From NCBI GenBank assembly GCA_009840635.1, contig VXNL01000086.1, positions 1-62,412 on the forward strand: a stretch of 62,412 nucleotides of DNA, in the 5' to 3' direction. A model generated the notes under the pieces. That model did not search any database. It was not told the DNA's origin and was given only the letters and a program-made list of their open reading frames with translations. Position 1 is the first letter of the stretch, and each line of letters starts with the position of its first letter. Below, one piece after another: positions 41,974 to 51,005 of the stretch. Source of the stretch: Acidobacteriota bacterium (GTDB taxonomy: Bacteria; Acidobacteriota; Vicinamibacteria; Marinacidobacterales; Marinacidobacteraceae). A program made the position numbers and the translations under genes.

Positions 41974-43904
41974 GCCTGCGCACTCTGGTCCTGCTGGGAG
42001 CGGCCGCTCTCGCCGCGTGCGGGACCGGGGACCCTCCGGATCCGGGCCGGAGCGCCGCGCCTCCCTACGAGGCCATCCAGGTCGAAGAGAACTTCATGCT
42101 CCCCATGCGCGACGAGGTGCGGCTCGCCACCGATGTCTATCGCCCCGGCCGCGACGGGGCGCCGGTGGACGAACGCTTCCCGGTGCTGCTTCACCGCACG
42201 CCTTACAACAAGGCGTCCGGCCGTCTCTCCGAACAGGCCCGCTGGTTCGCATCCCACGGGTATGTGGTGGTCGTGCAGGACATGCGTGGCCTCTATTTCT
42301 CCGAGGGAATGTTCCAGAAGTACCACGAGTTCGACGCGCCGGACGGTTTCGACACCGTCGCCTGGATCGTCAGCCTGGACTACGTGTCGCCCTCCGTGGG
42401 GATGTGGGGCACGTCCTACGGCGCGCACACGCAGGCCGATGTCGCCAAACTGAGTCCTCCCGGTCTCGAGACGCTGGTTCTGACCATGGGAGGCCTCTCC
42501 GATGCCTGGACCCACAAGGTCCGCAACCACGGCGCCTTCGAACTGGGCCAGCAGCTGGGCTGGGCGCACAGCCAGCTCGCCGCGGTGACCGACGAGCCGA
42601 GTGTCCGGGCCCGGCTGGAAGCGGAAGGCCCCGCGGACTGGTTTCCGAACACCCCGTTCCGGAAGGGAGACAACCCGCTCTCCGCCGCTCCCAACTTCGA
42701 GGACTACTACCTCGAAATGCAGAACCACGGCGACTACGACGACTACTTCCGGGGCATCGGCCGCAACTGGGCCGAGTACTACGACCGGAGTTCGGACATC
42801 CCGATGCTCCACGTCGGCGGCTGGTACGACTCCTACGCTCCCGGCACCATCCAGAGCTTCCTCGAACTCTCCCGGATCAAGTCGGCTCCCATGACCCTCG
42901 TCATGGGACCGTGGACCCACGGAGGCAACAGCCGGTCCTACGCCGGCGACATCGAGTTCGGTGAAACGGCCGCCATCGAGGACTTCGCCCGGGAGTTTCA
43001 CCTGCGCTGGTTCGATGCCCGCCTGAAGGGACAGGGGGATTTCGCGCCGTTCGCAGATGACCGGCTGGAGACGCCCGGCGCGGTGACCCTGTTCGTGATG
43101 GGCGGCGGCGACGGCCGCCGGGACGAGAACGGCAGGCTCTTCCACGGCGGGGAGTGGCGCACCGCGACCACCTGGCCGCTGGTAGGGACCGAGCTGACGC
43201 CGTTCCACCTGCGGGCGGGGGGCGGTCTGACCCCCGAGTCACCGGATGACGACGAAGGCGCCTCGGCATACACCTACGATCCCGAACACCCGGTCCCCAC
43301 GATCGGCGGCGCCTTCTCGGGGGCGCTGAAGCGGGGCGGCTACGACCAGCGCGAGCGGACCTTCCTCTCGCTTTCCGGCGGCTCGGAGAACGGCTTCTTC
43401 GGTTCCGAAGTGGACGGCCGGCGGACGGCGGACCGCAGCGACGTCCTGGTCTTCGAGACCGAGCCGCTCCCGGAGGACATCGAAGTCATCGGGCCCGTTT
43501 CGGCGCGCCTGTGGGTTTCGTCCAGCGCTACCGACACGGATTTCACCGCCAAGCTGGTGGACGTCTATCCCCCGAGCGAGGACTTTCCGGAGGGGTTCGA
43601 TCTCAACATCACCGATGGCATCCTGCGGGCCCGCTACCGGGACTCCCGGGAGTCCGAATCGCAGATGACTCCCGGGGACATCTACGAACTGGAAATCACC
43701 CTCTTCCCGACCGCGAACCGCTTCGGGGCCGGCCACCGGATCCGCCTCGAGATCTCGAGCTCGAACTTCCCGCGCTTCGATCCCAACCCCAACACCGGCG
43801 AGCCGCTCGGCCGTCACACCCGCACGGTGCCGGCGGAAAACGTGATCCACCATTCGGAGGAACATCCCTCCGCGCTCCTCCTCCCCCTCCAGTCGAGCGA
43901 GTAG
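41970..43904 (+). CDS. CocE/NonD-family hydrolase lipoprotein
   Basis: 644 residues. Lipobox ALAACGTG, Cys17. The alpha/beta-hydrolase part has MRDEVRLATDVYRPG and nucleophile VGMWGTSYGA with its Ser; PMLHVGGWYDSYAPG and MGPWTHGGN carry the Asp and His candidates. The C-terminal jelly-roll of X-Pro-DAP/CocE enzymes runs from about 410, with PLPEDIEVIGPVSARLWVSS and GHRIRLEISSSNFPRFDPNP. These cleave esters or amides, such as cocaine esterase or glutaryl-7-ACA acylase. The anchor places it outside the cytoplasm, opposite to the neighbouring MmgE/PrpD enzyme, so the two act at different stages. Confidence 0.92.
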   Translation: MSLRTLVLLGAAALAACGTGDPPDPGRSAAPPYEAIQVEENFMLPMRDEVRLATDVYRPGRDGAPVDERFPVLLHRTPYNKASGRLSEQARWFASHGYVVVVQDMRGLYFSEGMFQKYHEFDAPDGFDTVAWIVSLDYVSPSVGMWGTSYGAHTQADVAKLSPPGLETLVLTMGGLSDAWTHKVRNHGAFELGQQLGWAHSQLAAVTDEPSVRARLEAEGPADWFPNTPFRKGDNPLSAAPNFEDYYLEMQNHGDYDDYFRGIGRNWAEYYDRSSDIPMLHVGGWYDSYAPGTIQSFLELSRIKSAPMTLVMGPWTHGGNSRSYAGDIEFGETAAIEDFAREFHLRWFDARLKGQGDFAPFADDRLETPGAVTLFVMGGGDGRRDENGRLFHGGEWRTATTWPLVGTELTPFHLRAGGGLTPESPDDDEGASAYTYDPEHPVPTIGGAFSGALKRGGYDQRERTFLSLSGGSENGFFGSEVDGRRTADRSDVLVFETEPLPEDIEVIGPVSARLWVSSSATDTDFTAKLVDVYPPSEDFPEGFDLNITDGILRARYRDSRESESQMTPGDIYELEITLFPTANRFGAGHRIRLEISSSNFPRFDPNPNTGEPLGRHTRTVPAENVIHHSEEHPSALLLPLQSSE

Positions 43905-43932
43905 CGGGCGGGCCGCAGGCGAAGGAGCCCTC

Positions 43933-44760
43933 GTGAACCCGCAGCGTCTCACCCTGGCCCTGGTCACCGACGTCTTCCCCGAGCCGGAGGAGCACGAGCG
44001 TCTGGCGGCGCGGCTTCGTGCCGCACGGGCTCGGGGAGCGCAGCTCGCCGTGCTCCCCGAGCTGCCGCTGAACCGGTGGGCGCCGGCGACCCGCACCCCG
44101 TCGGGCGCCGATGCCGAGCCCCCCGGCGGGCCCCGCGCCAGCGCGCTCGCCCAGGCAGCCCGGACGGCGGGGCTCGCGGTATTGGGAGGAGCGATCGTGC
44201 GGGATCGGTCGAGCGGCCGCCGGCACAACACCGCCCTGCTCTTCGATCCCACCGGCGAGGAACGGCTGGGCTACCGGAAGATCCACCTTCCCGACGAGGA
44301 GGGCTATTGGGAGGCGCACCACTACGAGCCGGGCGACCGCCTGCACGCGCCGGTGGACGTCGGCGGATTCGGGATCGGCGTGCAGGTGTGCTCGGACGCC
44401 AACCGGCCGCAGGGGTGCAACGCGCTCGCCGCGATGGGGGCCGAGGTGATCCTGGTGCCTCGGGCGACCCCCGCGGAGACCTGGCGGCGCTGGCGGCTCG
44501 TCTTGTGCGCCGACGCCGTGACCAGTTGCGCCTACGTGGTGTCGGTGAACCGCCCCGGCGCCCGCTCGGGCGGAATCATCGGCGGCCCGTCGATGGTCTC
44601 GGACCCGTCGGGAGCGGTGCTGGTCGAGACCACGGACCCGGTCGCCGTCGTCACGCTGGAGAAGGCCGCTCTCGAGCATGCCCGGAGCCAATACCCCGGC
44701 TATCTCGATGTCCGCGCCGACGTCTATGAGCGGGCCTGGCGCGATGTCGCGGGCGGGTAG
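43933..44760 (+). CDS. Carbon-nitrogen hydrolase (nitrilase superfamily)
   Basis: 275 residues, GTG start after AAGGAGC. The Glu-Lys-Cys triad is clear: Glu43 in LPELPLNRW, Lys116 in GYRKIHLPDEEGYWE, Cys153 in GVQVCSDANRPQG. The rest of the fold, with a closing RRWRLVLCADAVTSCAYVVS segment, is intact. The enzyme cleaves a nitrile or amide, producing an acid and ammonia; the exact branch is not clear. Last gene of the tctC-nitrilase run, 28 bases behind the CocE gene. It ends close to the convergent symporter gene. Confidence 0.9.
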   Translation: MNPQRLTLALVTDVFPEPEEHERLAARLRAARARGAQLAVLPELPLNRWAPATRTPSGADAEPPGGPRASALAQAARTAGLAVLGGAIVRDRSSGRRHNTALLFDPTGEERLGYRKIHLPDEEGYWEAHHYEPGDRLHAPVDVGGFGIGVQVCSDANRPQGCNALAAMGAEVILVPRATPAETWRRWRLVLCADAVTSCAYVVSVNRPGARSGGIIGGPSMVSDPSGAVLVETTDPVAVVTLEKAALEHARSQYPGYLDVRADVYERAWRDVAGG

Positions 44761-44775
44761 GGACCGGGCAGCAGG

Positions 44776-46230
44776 TCAATCGTCCCGTCGGCGGAAGGCG
44801 AGCGAGCCGGCGATCGCCACTCCGGCGTTCAGCATCGCCCCGAGCAGGCCGGCGTGGATCCCGCCGATCTTCCCGTAGCCGGCGAGGGTGAGGCCGGCGG
44901 CCAGCAGGGTCCCGCAGATCACGCCGGCCAGCGCCGCTTTCGCCGAAAGGCGTGGCCACGTGAGTCCGAGCACGAAGACCGGCGCCGCCTGCACCAGTAG
45001 CTCCATCTTGAGTTCGAGGAGGCCCCAAAGGCTGATGCGGGGGGTCAGGGCGATGGCCACCAGTACAGCCATGATGGCGAGCGAGAAGCCTTTCCCGATC
45101 CGGGTGATCCGGGCCTCCTCCACCGTTCCACCGCTCCGACGGCGAAGAACCGGCGCCACGAAATCCTTGGCCAGCATTGAGGAGAGGGTCAGCAGCACCG
45201 AGTCCGCGGTGGACATGATGGCGGCCACGACTCCCACCACCGTCAGGATGCACATCCAGAACATCCACTCGGACTCGGATGCCCAGCCGCGCAGCAGGGC
45301 CGGGAGGACCTGATCGGCGGCAACGCCGCTGAGCCCGCTCAGCCGCGGGAGCGCCAGGATGCCGACCAGAAAGACGGGCAGGGTGGTGAGGAAGGGGAGG
45401 AAGGCCAGCACCGAGAGCGCCTTCCGAAGCGAGGCGCCGCTCCGGGCGGCGAAGATGCGCTGGATCGCCTGCGGATAGACAGCGCCGGAGAAGCCGATCA
45501 GCAGGAGGGTGCTCGCCCAGGTGGCCTGCATCGTGGCGTCCGGCCGGAAGCCCTTCGACGGCTGGTTCTCGAGCACCCAGGCGGTCGCCGCCCCGACGCT
45601 CTCGCCCGAGAACACGGTGGCGGCCAGGAGCCCGAAGAGTCCGATCGCGAGCAGGATGCCCTGCAGGCAGTCGGTCCAGGCGACGGCCCGGAGTCCGCCG
45701 AGGAGCTCGTAGCCGAGAATCGCGGCGGTGAGGACCAGGACACCGGCCGCGTAGGGGATGGCGCCGTCGGAGAGACCCGCCACCACGTGTCCCATGGCCA
45801 TGAACTGCGCCAGCAGGTAGTTGGCGATGGCCGCCGCCATCACGAGGTTCGTGATCCGGGTGAGTCCGGGATGTCCGAACCGGTGGTCGAGCCAGTCCGC
45901 CGGGGTGACGAAACGGTGGCGTTCGCTGGCCAGCCGGAGCCGGGGCGCCATGACCAGGTACACGACGACGATGGCCAGCATGAAGCCGACGCTCATGACC
46001 CAGGGGAAGCCGACCCGGTATGCCTCGCCGGGATAGCCGACCAGCGTGTTGCCGCTGTACTGGGTGGCGTAGAGGGTGAAGAGAAGGACGACGCCACCCA
46101 GTCCGCGGCCGGCGAGATAGAAATCGGCGAGCGACTCCGAAGCGCGGGCGGCGCGCGCCCGGATGCCGAGGAAGGCCAGCACCGCGATGTAGGCGGCGAG
46201 GGCGGCGACCACCGCTGGCCCGAACTCCAT
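44776..46230 (-). CDS. Sodium:solute symporter (SSS family)
   Basis: 484 residues with 12-13 hydrophobic helices. Family segments are SLADFYLAGRGLGGVVLLF, YATQYSGNTLVGYPGEAYRVG, TPADWLDHRFGHPGLTRI and IMSTADSVLLTLSSMLAKDF, the last with the Na+-site Ser/Thr cluster. One base separates the start from the stop of a small membrane gene upstream. The family moves pantothenate, proline or similar solutes with Na+. Substrate unknown; the neighbouring amidohydrolases suggest a peptide or amide product, which is inference. Confidence 0.9.
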   Translation of the reverse strand: MEFGPAVVAALAAYIAVLAFLGIRARAARASESLADFYLAGRGLGGVVLLFTLYATQYSGNTLVGYPGEAYRVGFPWVMSVGFMLAIVVVYLVMAPRLRLASERHRFVTPADWLDHRFGHPGLTRITNLVMAAAIANYLLAQFMAMGHVVAGLSDGAIPYAAGVLVLTAAILGYELLGGLRAVAWTDCLQGILLAIGLFGLLAATVFSGESVGAATAWVLENQPSKGFRPDATMQATWASTLLLIGFSGAVYPQAIQRIFAARSGASLRKALSVLAFLPFLTTLPVFLVGILALPRLSGLSGVAADQVLPALLRGWASESEWMFWMCILTVVGVVAAIMSTADSVLLTLSSMLAKDFVAPVLRRRSGGTVEEARITRIGKGFSLAIMAVLVAIALTPRISLWGLLELKMELLVQAAPVFVLGLTWPRLSAKAALAGVICGTLLAAGLTLAGYGKIGGIHAGLLGAMLNAGVAIAGSLAFRRRDD

Positions 46231-46231
46231 G

Positions 46232-46459
46232 TCAGCCGTCCGTTCCGGGGTCCCCGTCGTCCCAGAGCCGGCGCGCGGCGAACGAGACCAGGCAGCTCAC
46301 CGCAAAGGTGCAGGCGAGGGAGATGACCGCCCAGGAAGGCAGCCCGAGGACGATGGACGGCTTCCCGGCGCCGAACCACCACGGGATCGAGAACCCGTAG
46401 AGCACCGCGATCGCGACAAAGAGCCAGGGATGGCTCAGCGGGTCGCGCCGCAGCTTCAT
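46232..46459 (-). CDS. Small membrane protein paired with the symporter (DUF3311-like)
   Basis: 75 residues. Helices at about 11-30 (PWLFVAIAVLYGFSIPWWFG) and about 40-62 (LPSWAVISLACTFAVSCLVS), with a charged tail. Size, the IPWWF exit of the first helix and the position just ahead of an SSS symporter fit the small-subunit genes seen with many symporters. An extended frame upstream runs into the amidohydrolase promoter region and is not coding. Confidence 0.7.
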   Translation of the reverse strand: MKLRRDPLSHPWLFVAIAVLYGFSIPWWFGAGKPSIVLGLPSWAVISLACTFAVSCLVSFAARRLWDDGDPGTDG

Positions 46460-46535
46460 GCGTGCCGACGATACGGCGTTTGCCGGGGAAACGGAAAAGG
46501 CCTGCGGGATACTTTCCAGCTTCCGGAGGTTGCCC

Positions 46536-47756
46536 ATGACCCATCGCCTGCTCCTCACGCTCGCGCTCTCGGCCGGGATCGCGCTTCCCGCCATTGCCCA
46601 GGAACCGGATCTGGCTCTCGTCGGCGGTTCCGTTCTGGACGTCCGCGAAGGGACCATGTCCCGGGCGAACGTCCTCGTCGGGGACGGGCGGATCCTGTCA
46701 GTCGGCGCCGAGACGCCTCCGGACGGCGTCGAGACCCTCGATGTCACCGGCAAGTTCGTGCTCCCGGGATTCATCGACGCCCACACCCACGCGTCGGAAC
46801 TCTCCCAGGTGCGGCGCGCGCTCGAGTCGGGCGCCACCACGCTCCGGAGCGCGAGCGTGGGTTCCTACCGGGATGTGGCGATTGGCCGGATGGTGGCGGC
46901 CGGACACCTGGCCGGCCCCGACTACCTGGGGGCCGGGGTGTTCGTGACCCCGAACCTCGGAGAAGCCCGGCTCGCCTCCGAGAGCCTCTACGGAATCTCG
47001 GACGACATCCGCAGTGACGCGGACCTCCGGATGCTGGTGCGGGTGAATGCCGAGAACGGCGTCCGGGCGGTCAAGACCCGGGCCACCGAGCGGGCCGGCC
47101 TGCCCGACACGGACCCGCGGAAGCAGGTCTTCTCCGAGGCGCAGCTCCGGGCCATCGTGGAGGAAGCCACGGCGCTCGGGATTCCGGTGCTCTGCCACGC
47201 GCACGGCGACGAGGGCGCCCGCGCCGCCGTGCTGGCAGGGGTCGCGAGCATCGAGCACGGCACCTTCCTGACCCGGGAGACGCTCGAGCTGATGGCGGAG
47301 CGGGGCACGGCGCTCGTGCCCACCTACACCACCCTCGTCGACCTCGACGAGCCGGGTGGGGACTACGACCACCCGGTGCTGACCCTGCGGGCGGACTTCA
47401 TGGTGCCCCGCATGGAGCAGACGATGCGGATGGCGCAGGAACTCGGGGTTCGGCTGATCACCGGTAGCGACACCAGCTACGGCCCGGAGAGCGTGAGCCG
47501 CGTCGGGGTGGAGGTCGCGAACTTCGTGAAGGTCGGGCTCAGCCCGATCGAGGCGATCCGGGGGGCGACCCTCTACAGCGCGGAACTGCTCGGCATCGCG
47601 GAGGACACCGGCGTGATCGAGCCCGGCAAGGAGGCGGACCTCATCGTGGTGGTGGAGGACCCGCTCGAGAACATCGCCGCGATCCAGGACGTGGTGGCGG
47701 TGGTCTCGAACGGCCGCCTGGCGGTGAACCGGCTTCCCTTCGAGGTCGTCGAATAA
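46536..47756 (+). CDS. Secreted metal-dependent amidohydrolase, paralog 1
   Basis: 406 residues with CCGGAGGT before the ATG. Signal peptide about 1-22 (ending AIAQ). The amidohydrolase TIM barrel has DAHTHAS (His83, His85), ENGVRAVKTRATE carrying a Lys in the usual bridging position, CHAHGDEGARAAVLAG, IEHGTFLTRETLELM and GSDTSYGPESV. All metal ligands of a binuclear imidazolonepropionase/prolidase-like site are there. It may hydrolyse dipeptides, imides or cyclic amides outside the cytoplasm. A clear paralog follows 0.8 kb downstream, past a gene on the opposite strand. Their last 70 residues are nearly identical. Confidence 0.92.
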   Translation: MTHRLLLTLALSAGIALPAIAQEPDLALVGGSVLDVREGTMSRANVLVGDGRILSVGAETPPDGVETLDVTGKFVLPGFIDAHTHASELSQVRRALESGATTLRSASVGSYRDVAIGRMVAAGHLAGPDYLGAGVFVTPNLGEARLASESLYGISDDIRSDADLRMLVRVNAENGVRAVKTRATERAGLPDTDPRKQVFSEAQLRAIVEEATALGIPVLCHAHGDEGARAAVLAGVASIEHGTFLTRETLELMAERGTALVPTYTTLVDLDEPGGDYDHPVLTLRADFMVPRMEQTMRMAQELGVRLITGSDTSYGPESVSRVGVEVANFVKVGLSPIEAIRGATLYSAELLGIAEDTGVIEPGKEADLIVVVEDPLENIAAIQDVVAVVSNGRLAVNRLPFEVVE

Positions 47757-47784
47757 CGGCGGGTCTCGAGTTCCGGCGGACCCC

Positions 47785-48438
47785 TCACTCCTTCCGGTAG
47801 GCGCTCCCGATCCGCACCGGCGGCGTCAACCGCTGGGCCTCGTACGGCGCCGCGTGAATCGCGCGCACGACGTCCATGCCGGCGACCACCCGGCCGAAGG
47901 CGGCGAACCCCTGTCCGTCGGGGTTCCGCATGCCTCCGAAATCGAGGGACGGCTGGTCGCCGACGCAGATGAAGAAGCTGTCGGTGGCGGTGTCCGGGCC
48001 GGTGCGCCCCATCGAGACGGCGCCGTCCACGTGCCGGAGTCCCGTCTCGCTGGTCCGCTCGAGCGCGATCGCGGGGAAGGGGTCCGCCGCCGCATCGGGA
48101 TTGCGGCCGCCCTGGATGACCGCAATGCGGATGGAGTCGTCGGGCTGGTTGTCCGCGTGCACGGTGCGGAAGAAAGTCCCGCCGTCGTATTGCCCGCCGT
48201 CCAGGTAGCGGAGGAAGTTCTCCGCGGTCACGGGAGCCCGGCCGACGTCGACCTCCAGTTCGATGGCGCCCAGGTCGGTTTCGATGACGACCCGCACGGG
48301 ATCGTCGGATGGTGCGGCGAATGCGACACCGCGGGCCCCGAACGCGAGGGGAAGCAGGAGGGCGGCAATCCCCCATCGGGGGGTGGCGCGGCTGGATCCG
48401 CGCTCAGGGGGGCTCTCTGGCCGATGGTCTCTCCGCAT
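47785..48438 (-). CDS. Peptidyl-prolyl cis-trans isomerase (cyclophilin type)
   Basis: 217 residues. N-terminal membrane or signal helix about 22-42, so it is exported or anchored. The cyclophilin barrel starts IETDLGAIELEVDVGRAPVT and continues with AENFLRYLDGGQYDGGTFFR and VIQGG; MGRTGPDTATDSFFICVGDQ carries the F-F-I pocket residues and FAAFGRVVAGMDVVRAIHAA closes it. The Arg in TFFRTV fits the catalytic Arg. It helps fold exported proteins. It lies between the two amidohydrolase paralogs on the opposite strand and ends 28 bases from the first. Confidence 0.9.
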   Translation of the reverse strand: MRRDHRPESPPERGSSRATPRWGIAALLLPLAFGARGVAFAAPSDDPVRVVIETDLGAIELEVDVGRAPVTAENFLRYLDGGQYDGGTFFRTVHADNQPDDSIRIAVIQGGRNPDAAADPFPAIALERTSETGLRHVDGAVSMGRTGPDTATDSFFICVGDQPSLDFGGMRNPDGQGFAAFGRVVAGMDVVRAIHAAPYEAQRLTPPVRIGSAYRKE

Positions 48439-48578
48439 GCCTCTCCCGTCCTTTCGCCAGCGTGATCGGCGCCCCCAAGCGTAACGGTCTCTCCGCCCAT
48501 CGGCCCGCTGGCGAGGCGGTGGAGCCGGCTGGCGCTCGGCGGCCACTGGTACCGTGCGGAGCCCGGAGGTTCCTGCGA

Positions 48579-49787
48579 GTGCGTCTCATCCTTTTCTGCC
48601 TGTCGTTGGTCCTGGTGCTTCCCGCCGCTGCCCAGGAGGCCGATCTGGCGGTCGTGGGCGGCTCCGTCCTGGATGTCCGCGAGGGAACGATGTCCTCCGC
48701 GAACGTGCTCATCGGGGACGGCCGGATCCTCTCGGTGGGTCCGGACGCGCCACCGGCGGGCGTCGAAACGCTGGACGTGAGCGGCAAGTTCGTGCTCCCG
48801 GGGTTCATCGATGCCCACACCCACGCCAGCGAACTCTCCCAGGTGCGGCGCGCGCTGGAGTCCGGGGCGACCACGCTCCGGAGCGCCAGCGTGGGGTCGT
48901 ATCGCGACGTGGCCATCGGCCGGATGGTGATCGCCGGGGACCTCGATGGCCCCGACTACCTCGGGTCCGGCGTGCTGGTGTCGCGCGGCCTCGGCGAAGG
49001 CCGGCTCGCCTCCGAGAGCTTCTTCGGAATGCCGGCGGTCATCAGCAGCGACGAGGAGCTCCAGATGCTGGTGCGGGTGAACGCCGAAAACGGCGTGCGG
49101 ACGATCAAGACCGCGGCCACCGGACGGGCGGGCCTGCCCAATACGGATCCCCGGCAGCAGATCGCCACCGAAGCGCAGCTCCGGGCGATCGTCGAGGAGG
49201 CGACCGCCCACGGCCTTCCGGTCATGTGCCACGCGCACGGCGACGAGGGCGCCCGCGCCGCCGTGCTGGCGGGGGTGGCCAGCATCGAGCACGGCACCTT
49301 CCTGAGCCGGGAGACGCTGGAGTTGATGGCGGAGCGCGGCACGGTGCTCGTGCCCACCTACACGACGGTCGTCGACCTCGACGAACCGGGCGGCGACTTC
49401 GACCACCCGCTGCTGGACGTGCGCGCTGACTTCATGAGGCCCCGGCTGGAGCGGACGATACGGATGGCGCACGAAGTCGGCGTCCGGGTGGTTGCCGGGA
49501 GCGACACCCCCTACGGACCGGAGAGCGTGAGCCGGGTCGGCGTCGAGGTGGCCAACTTCGTGAAGATCGGGCTGAGTCCCATGGAGGCGATCCGGGGCGC
49601 GACCCTCTACGCCGCCGCACTGCTGGGCATCGCCGCGGACACCGGCGTCATCGAGCCCGGTAAGGAGGCGGATCTCATCGTGGTGGCGGAGAACCCGATC
49701 GAGCACATTGCCGCGATCCAGGACGTGGTGGCGGTGGTCTCGAACGGCCGCCTCGCGGTGAACCGGCTCCCCTTCGAGGTCCAGTAA
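48579..49787 (+). CDS. Secreted metal-dependent amidohydrolase, paralog 2
   Basis: 402 residues, GTG start with CGGAGGT upstream. Signal peptide about 1-19 (ending AAAQ). Same motifs as the first copy: DAHTHAS, ENGVRTIKTAATG, CHAHGDEGARAAVLAG, IEHGTFLSRETLELM, GSDTPYGPESV. Changes cluster in the ligand-facing loops between GPDYLG and LRAIVEEAT, so substrate range may have shifted. Most other positions agree with the first paralog, which implies a fairly recent duplication. Confidence 0.9.
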   Translation: MRLILFCLSLVLVLPAAAQEADLAVVGGSVLDVREGTMSSANVLIGDGRILSVGPDAPPAGVETLDVSGKFVLPGFIDAHTHASELSQVRRALESGATTLRSASVGSYRDVAIGRMVIAGDLDGPDYLGSGVLVSRGLGEGRLASESFFGMPAVISSDEELQMLVRVNAENGVRTIKTAATGRAGLPNTDPRQQIATEAQLRAIVEEATAHGLPVMCHAHGDEGARAAVLAGVASIEHGTFLSRETLELMAERGTVLVPTYTTVVDLDEPGGDFDHPLLDVRADFMRPRLERTIRMAHEVGVRVVAGSDTPYGPESVSRVGVEVANFVKIGLSPMEAIRGATLYAAALLGIAADTGVIEPGKEADLIVVAENPIEHIAAIQDVVAVVSNGRLAVNRLPFEVQ

Positions 49788-49803
49788 CCGCGACCTCGCA
49801 AAC

Positions 49804-49809
49804 TAGACT
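49804..49809 (+). promoter_or_regulatory. -10-like hexamer of a predicted leaderless transcript
   Basis: TAGACT ends 9 bases before the TTG start of the acyl-CoA dehydrogenase; no Shine-Dalgarno between. It lies 17 bases after the previous stop codon. Confidence 0.4.
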
Positions 49810-49818
49810 CCGGTCGAT

Positions 49819-50985
49819 TTGAGCGCACCGTCCATCTGCATCCACGACACCGAAACACAGGCCGAAATCCGGCGGGCCGTCCGCGAATTCGCGGCCACCG
49901 AGATCCTGCCGCACGCCTCTCGCTGGGACGAAGAAGAGTCGTTTCCCGGCGAAACCGTGCGGAAACTCGGCGAGTTGGGTTTCCTGGGCCCCATCTTCCC
50001 CGAGAAGTACGGCGGAGCCGGTTTCAACTACACCGAGTACGCCGTGCTGGTCGAAGAGCTGGCCCGCGCCGATGCCTCGGTGGCGATCACCGTGGCCGCC
50101 CACGTGTCGCTCGCCGCAAACCACATCTACGAGCAGGGGAGCGAAGAGCAAAAGGCCAAGTACCTCGTTCCGCTCGCTACCGGTGAAGCGCTCGGAGCGT
50201 GGAGCCTCACGGAACCGGGGGCCGGCAGCGACGCGGGCGGAACCCGCACCACCGCCGTCCGTGACGGCAACGACTGGATCCTGAACGGGAGCAAGACCTT
50301 CACGACCAACGGTTCGCAGGCGGACATCGCCATCTGCATGGCTTCGAACGATCCGGACCTCAAGACCCACGGGATCTCCGCCTTCATCGTGGAGCGCGGG
50401 ACCCCCGGATTTCGCACCGGCCGGAAGGAGAAGAAGCTCGGGCACCGGGCATCGGATACCTCCGAGATGGTCTTCGAGGACTGCCGGGTGCCCGACGCGA
50501 ATCGGCTGGGGCCGGTGGGCACGGGGTTCAAGGCGGCGATGAAGGTGCTCGACGGTGGCCGGATCAGCATCGCGGCGCTCTCCCTCGGAATCGCCCAGGC
50601 GGCCCTGGAGTGCGCCGTCACCTACGCCCGGGAGCGCCGCCAATTCGACCGGCCGATCACCGACTTCCAGGGAGTGCGGTTCCCGCTCGCGGACTCCAGG
50701 CTGGAGATCGACGCGTCACACCTCCTGATCCAACGGGCGGCCGCGCTCAAGGACTCGGGCGCCACGACGAAGAGCGAATCGGCGATGGCCAAGTTGCACG
50801 CCAGCGAAACCGCGGTCCGGGTGACGAACCGTGCCGTCCAGGTGCTGGGGGGCTATGGATACATCCGGGACTACCCGGCCGAGCGCTACCTCCGGGATGC
50901 GAAGCTCATGACCATCGGGGAGGGGACCTCGGAGATCCAGCGGCTGCTCATCGCCCGCCCCCTGCTCGGGCGGATCGGCGCCTGA
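49819..50985 (+). CDS. Acyl-CoA dehydrogenase
   Basis: 388 residues, TTG start (no ATG or GTG in a suitable place). FAD-site motifs are [15 protein letters not shown] (about 130-145) and [15 protein letters not shown], then [19 protein letters not shown] near the C-terminus with the [10 protein letters not shown] ending. The catalytic Glu is likely in [19 protein letters not shown], as in short-chain members. It oxidises an acyl-CoA, passing electrons to ETF; the ETF:quinone oxidoreductase-like gene at the right end may take them on. The fused MeaB/epimerase gene starts 20 bases after it, suggesting propionyl- or branched-chain acyl-CoA breakdown. Confidence 0.92.
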   Translation: MSAPSICIHDTETQAEIRRAVREFAATEILPHASRWDEEESFPGETVRKLGELGFLGPIFPEKYGGAGFNYTEYAVLVEELARADASVAITVAAHVSLAANHIYEQGSEEQKAKYLVPLATGEALGAWSLTEPGAGSDAGGTRTTAVRDGNDWILNGSKTFTTNGSQADIAICMASNDPDLKTHGISAFIVERGTPGFRTGRKEKKLGHRASDTSEMVFEDCRVPDANRLGPVGTGFKAAMKVLDGGRISIAALSLGIAQAALECAVTYARERRQFDRPITDFQGVRFPLADSRLEIDASHLLIQRAAALKDSGATTKSESAMAKLHASETAVRVTNRAVQVLGGYGYIRDYPAERYLRDAKLMTIGEGTSEIQRLLIARPLLGRIGA

Positions 50986-51005
50986 TCCCTGCCGGAGGGT
51001 CTGCC

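Noticed and set aside
50986..51005. A cobalamin riboswitch ahead of the MeaB-epimerase gene
   Set aside because: The gap to the preceding gene is only 20 bases and contains just the RBS; no B12-box-like sequence was seen.
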